Below, in pieces: positions 12,790-18,470 of a stretch of DNA of 18,470 nt. Source of the DNA: CAZUZD01 sp964624465 (lineage in GTDB: Bacteria; Planctomycetota; Planctomycetia; Isosphaerales; Isosphaeraceae). The notes beneath the pieces were generated by a model. The model saw only the letters and a program-made list of their open reading frames with translations. It had not been told where the DNA came from and searched no databases. The stretch's first letter is position 1, and every line of letters begins with the position of its first letter. The DNA lies in NCBI GenBank assembly GCA_964624465.1, contig CAZUZD010000103.1, positions 1 to 18,470 on the forward strand. Reading direction: 5' to 3'. The position numbers and the translations under genes are program-made.

Positions 12790-14973
12790 TCAACCGCCCT
12801 TCGGGGTGCTGCGGGCGGGGCGTTTTGCGGGCCGGGGGCGGGGGGTGGGCGGGGCGTCCTGGCGGAGGGCGTTCAGCCCGGCCAGGGCGGCGTCGAGGTC
12901 GGGCAGGCCGGCGAGCTGTTCGAGGGAGAGCCGCAGGCGGCGGCGCCAGTTCGGGCGCTCCTCGTAGGTGTTGGGGACGTTCTGGGGCAGGGTCTCCGAC
13001 CACCAGTCCTCCAGGTTCAGCAGCGCCACGCCGGTCGGCTCGCCCGCCAGGTACGACCAGCAGGCCCGGAGCACGGCGCTGGCGTCGTCGGGGTCGGCGT
13101 CGGCCGCCAGCAGGCCACGACCCCGGAGGAAGCCGACCAGCGCGGCCTTCTGGCGGACGCGGTCGGCGCGCTCGGCCACGGCGGCGTCGGGGCGGATCAG
13201 CTTCAGGTCGAGCCGATCGTCGATGTCCAGGTCGCGCCAGAAGGCGGCGAACGGCGGCATGTCGTGCGTGTTCACGCTGGCCACCACGTCGGACTCGGCC
13301 GGCCGCAGGGCGCGCTTCGCGTCGGGCTGGATCTCGTACTGCACGACGTACATCTTACGCACGCCGTGATCGGTCAGCGCCGTGTCGACCTCGGGCGGCA
13401 CCGTGCCCAGGTTCTCGCCCACCAGCCAGGCGCCCCGGCGGTGCGACTCGACCGCGAGGATCGCCCAGATCTCCTCGGCCGGGTACGACACGAACGCCCC
13501 GTCGGTCGCCGGCCGGCCCTCGGGGATCACGTAGAGCCGGTGCAGGCCCATGACGTGGTCGATCCGCAGCGCCCCGGCGTGGCGGAAGTGGTGCCGGATC
13601 GTGGCCCGGAGCGCCTCGTACCGGGCGGCGCGCTGGCCGTCGGGCGAGGGGGGGCGGAAGCCCCAGTCCTGGCCGGTCTGGAACGTCGGGTCGGGCGGGC
13701 AGCCCACCGAGGCGTCGAGGCAGAACTGGTCGCGACCCTGCCAGACGTCGAAGCTGGCGGCCGACACGCCGATCGGCAGGTCGACGTACCACGTCAACCC
13801 CCGCGCCCGGGCCGAATCGGCCAGGGCCCCGAGCTGGCGGTCGGTGCGCCACTGCACGAACCGGTGGTAGCGGCGGGCTCGCTCGTCGTCGGCGCCGGCG
13901 GGCGCCGAGACGTCCAGGTCGGACGGCCAGCGCCGCCAGTCGGGCCCGAGCCGCTCGGCGGCGGCGCGGAAGGCGGCGTAGTCGCGCACCTCGGGCCGCT
14001 CGGCCTCGAACCGGTGGAAGTCGAACGCCTCGGCGCCCAGCGTCATCGGATCCTGCGCGAAGAACCAGTCGGCCAGCGCGCCCAGCACCTGCCGCTTGAG
14101 CGCCTGGAGCCGGCCGTAGTGGATCAGCGGCTCGGCGGCCAGCGCCGCGACGGCGGCCCGGAAGTCGGCCGACTCCAGCCGGCGCCTTGCCTCGGGGCAG
14201 TGCGCCAGGAACGGCTCGCGGGCCGGGTCGAGGTAGAACTCGTTCCAGAACAGCCGGCTGGCCGGGGAATAGGGGCTGACGGTCGCCGTGGCCTCGTCGC
14301 AGAAGGCCGCCAGCATCGGCAGGGTGGCGACCAGGCCGCCCCCGCGCGCGGCGGTCCAGTCCATCAGGGTCCCCAGGTCGGTCAGGTCGCCCGCGCCCCA
14401 GCTCCCCTGGCGGTGCAGCGCATACGCCGGGCAGAAGACGCCCCAGGTGCGCGTGGATGTTCCCTCGGGCGGGGCCCACATCCGCCTCGGGGCCGCGACG
14501 ATCAGCGACTCCAGCCGGTGCTCGCCGGCGCGGACCTCGAGCTGGTGGTAGCCCGTCGGCAGGTCGGGCAGCTTCAGGTGCCGGAGGTCGAGCGCGTCTG
14601 TGCCTCGCTTCGAAGTCGCTGGCTTGCGGAGGGGCGCGGTCCAGCGGTCCTCGCCGCCGTCGTCCCGCACCAGCCGGCATTCGAGCGCGGTCGTCCGGGT
14701 CGCGCGCGGCAGCCGCAGGGAAATTCGGGGCACGACGCCGTCCCAGGCCACCAGCACCGGCTCGATCGGCCGCGTGGCCAGGGCATGGCGGCGGTCGGCG
14801 GCCGCGCGGGCGACGTCGGCGGCACCGGCCACGTCGGCGCCCAGGGCCCGGAGCACGCCCAGCAGCACGTCGGGGGCGATGGTCTGGGCCGCCCCCCGCA
14901 TGTCCTGGTAGCGGGTCTGCACCCCGTAGAGCCGGGCCAGGTCGTTGAGGCCGGTGATGCGTGCCGTCGCCAT
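12790..14973 (-). CDS. malQ: 4-alpha-glucanotransferase (GH77, amylomaltase)
   Basis: The 727-residue enzyme transfers alpha-1,4-glucan segments in maltodextrin and glycogen metabolism, in the cytoplasm (no signal peptide). GH77 landmarks are in order: TWGVFCPAYALH (176-187), VSPYSPASRLFWNEFYLD (232-249), WYVDLPIGVS (395-404), LRIDHVMGLHRLY with nucleophile Asp472, WLVGENLGTVP with acid/base Glu520, and NTHDMPPF with Asp571. The ending LNLEDWW...NVPNT..RPNWRRRL is also typical. Residues 1-170 form an N-terminal extension as in the longer MalQ type. The ATG at 14973 is preceded by AAGGA (14985-14989), about 11 bases away; the open frame upstream to 15294 has no family similarity. No other maltose or glycogen gene lies beside it. 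Confidence 0.95.
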   Translation of the reverse strand: MATARITGLNDLARLYGVQTRYQDMRGAAQTIAPDVLLGVLRALGADVAGAADVARAAADRRHALATRPIEPVLVAWDGVVPRISLRLPRATRTTALECRLVRDDGGEDRWTAPLRKPATSKRGTDALDLRHLKLPDLPTGYHQLEVRAGEHRLESLIVAAPRRMWAPPEGTSTRTWGVFCPAYALHRQGSWGAGDLTDLGTLMDWTAARGGGLVATLPMLAAFCDEATATVSPYSPASRLFWNEFYLDPAREPFLAHCPEARRRLESADFRAAVAALAAEPLIHYGRLQALKRQVLGALADWFFAQDPMTLGAEAFDFHRFEAERPEVRDYAAFRAAAERLGPDWRRWPSDLDVSAPAGADDERARRYHRFVQWRTDRQLGALADSARARGLTWYVDLPIGVSAASFDVWQGRDQFCLDASVGCPPDPTFQTGQDWGFRPPSPDGQRAARYEALRATIRHHFRHAGALRIDHVMGLHRLYVIPEGRPATDGAFVSYPAEEIWAILAVESHRRGAWLVGENLGTVPPEVDTALTDHGVRKMYVVQYEIQPDAKRALRPAESDVVASVNTHDMPPFAAFWRDLDIDDRLDLKLIRPDAAVAERADRVRQKAALVGFLRGRGLLAADADPDDASAVLRACWSYLAGEPTGVALLNLEDWWSETLPQNVPNTYEERPNWRRRLRLSLEQLAGLPDLDAALAGLNALRQDAPPTPRPRPAKRPARSTPKGG

Positions 14974-15165
14974 GAGCTGGGCCGTCCTTCCCGTGGTCCC
15001 CGTCGCGAGCCGGTCCGAGGTCGCGGGGTGCCGTGCAGATGCCATACCGGCGCCCCGGCCAGGCCAGGAGCGCCGCCGCGCCGTCCGGGGTCGCAAGGTA
15101 ACGGGGCGCGGGGGGCGACCGCCAGCCCGGATCGGCCGCAGCCTGGCGACGCGGATCGGGCGCAC

Positions 15166-15171
15166 TATACT
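15166..15171 (+). promoter_or_regulatory. Candidate -10 box for the ceramidase-like gene
   Basis: TATACT matches the -10 consensus at five of six bases. It is the only such site in the 293-base divergent region between malQ and this gene. A possible -35 box, TGGCGA (15144-15149), is a poor match with a 16-base spacer. The expected leader is about 90 bases. Confidence 0.4.
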
Positions 15172-15266
15172 GGGGCCGCTGCGACCCTCCCCGCCGGCCC
15201 GCCCCGGCCCCCACCCCGGCCGGCGTCCCCGGCGCCCCGCGCCCGATCCGAACCGGAGACCCCCCG

Positions 15267-16742
15267 ATGACCCACCCGCCCCGGCCTCGTCCACGACCCC
15301 TCGGCCCGCTCGCCCTGACCCTCGCCGCGGTCGCCCTCGGCCTGCTCGTCCCCACCGCCCACGCCCAGGAGGGGGGCCTCCGCGCCGGGGCCGCCGCCGT
15401 GAACATCACCCCGCCGGCCGGGGCCCCCATGGCCGGCTACTACCACGAGCGGGCCGCCGACGGGGTCCATGACGAGCTGTTCGCCAGGGCCATCGTCCTC
15501 GAGTCCGGCGGTACGAAGGCCGCCCTGGTCTCGCTCGACCTGATCACCACCACCATCGACCTCGTCGCCGACGCCCGCGCGGCCATCGAAACGGCCACCG
15601 GCATCCCGGGCGGGAACGTCATGATCAGCGCCACCCACGCGCACACCGGGCCGGTGATCTCCTCCCCCTCGAAGCGCGCGGCCGTCTTCGGCGGCACCTC
15701 GCCGCTGGCCTTGCAGTACCGCGCCGAGCTGCCCGGCAAGATCGCCGAGGCCGTCCGCAAGGCGAACGCCGCGCTCGTGCCGGCGCGGGCCCGCACGACC
15801 CGCGGCCGCGAGGACACGCTGGGCTTCAACCGCCGGTTCCACATGACCGACGGCACCGTGGGCTGGAACCCCGGCAAGCGGAACCCGAAGATCGTCAAGC
15901 CCGCCGGCACCACCGACCCCGACGTGCCGATCGTCGCCTTCGAGACGGCCGAGGCCACGCCGAAGGCGATCGCCACCTACGTCAACTACTCGGTCCACCT
16001 CGACAACATCGGCGGCGCCCGGATCTCGGCCGACCTGCCGGGGGTGCTCGCCCAGGCCCTCGCCCTGTTCCAGGCCCCCGACGCGGTCACCCTCTGGACC
16101 GCCGGCTGCTGCGGCGACGTGAACCACATCGACGTCCAGTCGGCCGCCCCCCAGGGTGGCTTCGAGAACGCCACCCGCATGGGCCTGGTCCTCGCCGGCG
16201 CCGTGCTGAAGGCCTGGCCGAAGCTCGAGCCGGTCGCCGCGCCGCGGCTCCAGGTCGAGCGCCGCAGCGTCCCGCTCGACCTGGCCCCCATCACGCCCGA
16301 TGACGTGACGAAGGCGAAGGCCACCCTCGACCGCTTCCTCGACGCGGCGGTCAAGGAGAAGCCGAGCTTCCTGGAGACGGTCGACGCCTTCAAGGTGATG
16401 GACGTCGTCGACCGCGAGGGCCAGCCGCTCCAGGTCGAGGTGCAGGTGATCACCCTCGGCGATCAGGTCGCGTGGGTCTCGCTGCCCGGCGAGATCTTCG
16501 TGGAGCTGGGCCTGGCCATCAAGCAGGACTCCCCCTACCCCGTCACCGCCGTCGCCGAGCTGGCCAACGGCGCCATCGGCTACATCCCCTCGCAGCGCGC
16601 CTACGCCCAGGGCAACTACGAGGTCATCAGCGCCCGCTGCGCCCCCGGCTCCGGCGAGCGCCTCGTCGCCGCCGCCCTCGAGCTCCTCGCCCGCTGCAAG
16701 GCCAGCACGCCGGGCGCCGCGGTGAGGGCCGCCGGTCGCTGA
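15267..16742 (+). CDS. Secreted neutral/alkaline ceramidase-like hydrolase
   Basis: The 491-residue product starts with a signal peptide (hydrophobic 12-30, cleavage likely at AHA-QE, residue 33). It matches the N-terminal catalytic domain of neutral/alkaline non-lysosomal ceramidases, zinc amidases that release fatty acids from ceramide. Visible marks are AGAAAVNITPPAG.PMAGY (40-58), the metal motif SATHAHTGP (His124, His126), a later YSVHLDN (His244), GCCGDVNHIDV (280-290) and GYIPSQRAYAQGNYEV near the C-terminus. It is shorter than full ceramidases and lacks their C-terminal domain. Many planctomycete paralogues of this length have no known substrate, so ceramide cleavage is uncertain. GGAGA (15255-15259) lies seven bases before the ATG. 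Transcribed away from malQ, it converges on the GH51 gene. Confidence 0.88.
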   Translation: MTHPPRPRPRPLGPLALTLAAVALGLLVPTAHAQEGGLRAGAAAVNITPPAGAPMAGYYHERAADGVHDELFARAIVLESGGTKAALVSLDLITTTIDLVADARAAIETATGIPGGNVMISATHAHTGPVISSPSKRAAVFGGTSPLALQYRAELPGKIAEAVRKANAALVPARARTTRGREDTLGFNRRFHMTDGTVGWNPGKRNPKIVKPAGTTDPDVPIVAFETAEATPKAIATYVNYSVHLDNIGGARISADLPGVLAQALALFQAPDAVTLWTAGCCGDVNHIDVQSAAPQGGFENATRMGLVLAGAVLKAWPKLEPVAAPRLQVERRSVPLDLAPITPDDVTKAKATLDRFLDAAVKEKPSFLETVDAFKVMDVVDREGQPLQVEVQVITLGDQVAWVSLPGEIFVELGLAIKQDSPYPVTAVAELANGAIGYIPSQRAYAQGNYEVISARCAPGSGERLVAAALELLARCKASTPGAAVRAAGR

Positions 16743-16765
16743 GGACCGCGATCTACGTTCGCGCG

Positions 16766-16913
16766 TAGGGCGGATCAGCGGAGCGTCATCCGCCGTGTCG
16801 AGCGCTGGCCACGACCAGGAACACCCCACGTCCCGGATCCTGTCCGGGAGCGGGGTGTTGCCGTCTGGTTCGCGAGGCGGCCCCGGCGGATGACGCTGTG
16901 CTGTTCCGCCCTA
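16766..16913. repeat. Inverted pair of REP-like repeats (148 bp element)
   Basis: The left arm (16766-16795) is identical over 30 bases to 12489-12518. The right arm (16884-16913) is its reverse complement with three mismatches. The element fills most of the 225 bases between the convergent ceramidase-like and GH51 genes. The spacer differs from that of the 240-bp element and holds its own hairpin. Confidence 0.78.
16820..16859. terminator. Nested hairpin inside the repeat pair
   Basis: AACACCCC (16820-16827) pairs with GGGGTGTT (16852-16859), and inside it CCCGGA (16832-16837) pairs with TCCGGG (16843-16848). The two perfect stems are separated by short internal loops. The hairpin lies 78 bases after the ceramidase-like stop codon and 109 bases past the GH51 stop, so it could end transcription from either side. 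Confidence 0.5.
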
Positions 16914-16967
16914 CGAAAACCGGGCAGCTGCGAGGACGATGCCGAGATCCAACCGACCGGAGAGCTG

Positions 16968-18470
16968 TCAGGCGAGCGGGATCGTCAGGCGGTTGACGGA
17001 CGCGGGCGGGAGCGTGACGACGAACTCCGCGCCCTGCGCCGGGCACGGCAGGTCGCGGGGGGCGACGGTGTCGGGCTGCGCGAAGGTGTTGTGGGCGTTG
17101 AGCCGCTCGTGGGTCAGCACGGTGTGGGCCACCGAGCCGGCCTGGCCGCCCTTCAGGCGGATCGACACCTCGGAGGGGGCGTCGATCCGGCTGTGCACCA
17201 GCGTCAGGGTCAGCGTTTTCTCGCGGGTCGAGGCCGAGCCGGCGACGCTCCAGATCCGGTCCTGCTTGCCGCCAGCGGCGAAGGGGACCTCGGGGGCCTC
17301 GATGTCCAGCTTCACCGAGCTCCCGTTCTGGTGCGGCCGGTACATGGTGAAGACGTGGAAGTTCGGCGTGGTGACGAACTGCTCCTCATCGGCGAGGAAC
17401 AGCGAGTGGATGTTGTTGACGAGCTGGGCGACGTTCGCCATGTCCACCTTCTCGGCGTTGCGGTTGAACGTGTCGAGCGTGAGCGCGGCGACCAGGGCGT
17501 CGCGGAGGCAGCCCATCTGCTCGAACTGGTGCCGGGGGTTGATCCCCGTGCCCTCGGGGTGCCAGGCGCCCCACTCGTCGATGATGAACTTGATCTTGTG
17601 ATCCGTGTCGAACTCGCCGATGACCCGCCACTGGTCGCCGATCAGCGCCTGCATCCGGTCGGCCTTGTGGAGCATCTCGTACCACTGGTCGTGGCTGAAG
17701 TTCAGCGCGTGGCCGGTGGTGCCGCAGTAGTAGTGCGGGGCCCAGCCCTGGATCGGGGCGCGGGCGCCGTCGACCCACTTCTGGAAGAAGCGGCGGGTCC
17801 AGTCGAGGTTGTTGCCGTCGGGGCCGGCGGCGATCAGGTACAGGTTCTGGCCGTAGCCGGGCACCCACTCGGTGAACTTGCGGTACTCGCGGCAGTAGTC
17901 ATCCGGCGTGAACTTGCCGCCGCAGCCCCAGCTCTCGTTGCCCACGCCCCAGTAGCGGACGCCGAATGGCTCCTTCTGGCCGTTGGCCACCCGCTCGTCG
18001 GCCAGGGTCGTCGAGCCGGCGGGCGCGTTGCAGTACTCCACCCAGGACTGGAACTCCTCCGGGTTGCCGCTGCCGACGTTCGCCGCCAGGTACGGCTCGA
18101 CGCCGGCGAGCTGGCAGAAGCGGAGGAACTCGTGGGTGCCGAACTGGTTCGACTCGGTGACCTCGCGCCAGCGCCCGAACCGACGGGGGCGCTTGTCGCG
18201 CGGGCCGATGCCGTCGCGCCAGTGGTAGCGGTCGGCGAAGCAGCCGCCGGGCCAGCGCACGACCACCGGGCCGAGCTGCTTGACGTGCTCGATCGTGTCG
18301 CGGCGGATGCCGTCGATGTTCGGGATCTTCGAGTCGGGCCCGACCCAGATGCCATCATAGATCACACCGCCGATGTGCTCGGCGAACTGGCCGTAGAGGG
18401 CCGGCTTGATCGTGCCGATCGGCTCGTCCAGGCGGACGGTGACCCGGCCGTCCCGGGCGGGGGCGGCGGC
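16968..18470 (-). CDS. Alpha-L-arabinofuranosidase, GH51 (5' end beyond window)
   Basis: The 500 residues in the window are the C-terminal part of a GH51 enzyme, which removes arabinofuranose side chains from plant polysaccharides. The frame stays open to the right edge and still reads as family sequence there (RVTVRLDEPIGTIKPALYG, then QFAEHIGG), so the GTG at 18363-18365 is internal and not the start. Counting from the edge, VVRWPGGCFAD lies at 70-80, the acid/base Glu179 in YWGVGNESWGCGG, HYYCGTTGHALNFSHD at 246-261, and the nucleophile Glu299 in FIIDEWGAWHPEG. The C-terminal 130 residues form the usual beta-sandwich. Whether a signal peptide exists cannot be seen. The gene converges on the ceramidase-like gene across the REP-like element. 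Confidence 0.94.
   Translation of the reverse strand, partial: AAAPARDGRVTVRLDEPIGTIKPALYGQFAEHIGGVIYDGIWVGPDSKIPNIDGIRRDTIEHVKQLGPVVVRWPGGCFADRYHWRDGIGPRDKRPRRFGRWREVTESNQFGTHEFLRFCQLAGVEPYLAANVGSGNPEEFQSWVEYCNAPAGSTTLADERVANGQKEPFGVRYWGVGNESWGCGGKFTPDDYCREYRKFTEWVPGYGQNLYLIAAGPDGNNLDWTRRFFQKWVDGARAPIQGWAPHYYCGTTGHALNFSHDQWYEMLHKADRMQALIGDQWRVIGEFDTDHKIKFIIDEWGAWHPEGTGINPRHQFEQMGCLRDALVAALTLDTFNRNAEKVDMANVAQLVNNIHSLFLADEEQFVTTPNFHVFTMYRPHQNGSSVKLDIEAPEVPFAAGGKQDRIWSVAGSASTREKTLTLTLVHSRIDAPSEVSIRLKGGQAGSVAHTVLTHERLNAHNTFAQPDTVAPRDLPCPAQGAEFVVTLPPASVNRLTIPLA

Noticed and set aside
12371..13003. Open frames on both strands across the repeats at 12489-12728
   Set aside because: They translate the repeat arms, giving similar peptides at each copy, and carry no other protein signal.
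13264..15270. A 668-codon plus-strand frame opposite malQ
   Set aside because: It is antisense to a complete GH77 enzyme with its catalytic residues; the translation has no domain.
15165..16829. A 554-codon minus-strand frame opposite the ceramidase-like gene
   Set aside because: It is an antisense shadow that starts inside a REP-like repeat; the plus-strand frame has a signal peptide and metal-binding motifs.
18363..18365. GTG as the start of the GH51 gene
   Set aside because: The frame continues upstream to the window edge with recognisable GH51 sequence, so this codon is an internal valine.
1..18470. CRISPR arrays or a complete insertion sequence
   Set aside because: No direct repeats with regular unique spacers and no transposase or integrase frame were found. 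The repeats present are inverted pairs and one contiguous tandem array.

Overview
The window is very GC-rich DNA with strong G/C preference at third codon positions and long spurious antisense frames. The gene families (DUF1080, an esterase joined to an SMP-30 propeller, neutral ceramidase-like and GH51 proteins, and a multi-PAS hybrid kinase) suggest a planctomycete, perhaps from the Isosphaeraceae. That placement is inference; no marker gene is present.

Layout. Positions 1-778 hold no convincing gene. They contain a piece resembling the 3' end of a tRNA (T-arm plus acceptor strand, about 513-537) and a long hairpin at 571-610. From 779 to 5620 five genes run rightward: a polytopic membrane protein of unknown function, then arsR, an ACR3-type arsenite efflux gene, an arsenate reductase-like/LMW-phosphatase-fold protein, and arsM. 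A hybrid sensor kinase (CHASE3, three PAS, HisKA, HATPase, REC) follows leftward (5633-8572) and converges on arsM across a shared palindrome. Next come a secreted DUF1080 protein (9095-9844, +) converging on a secreted esterase/SMP-30 fusion (9889-11619, -), a small orphan gene (11995-12318, +), a GH77 4-alpha-glucanotransferase (12790-14973, -), a secreted neutral ceramidase-like protein (15267-16742, +), and the 3' part of a GH51 arabinofuranosidase (16968 to the right edge, -).

How the genes work together. The ars genes form a coherent arsenic detoxification unit: an ArsR repressor, Acr3 efflux of As(III), a reductase-like protein, and methylation of As(III) by ArsM. Two details stand out. 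Both arsR and acr3 start only 11-13 bases after a TATATTCG box, which suggests nearly leaderless transcripts. The reductase-like protein carries an added N-terminal export signal and two degenerate EF-hand-like loops. The right half is dominated by polysaccharide and ester hydrolysis, mostly by predicted secreted proteins, with no obvious operon.

Non-coding structure. Four copies of a 28-30 bp repeat form two inverted pairs (12489-12728 and 16766-16913), both between convergent genes, like REP doublets (REPINs). A 23-bp tandem repeat lies just upstream of a candidate promoter for the esterase gene. Convergent gene pairs share strong palindromes that probably act as bidirectional terminators.
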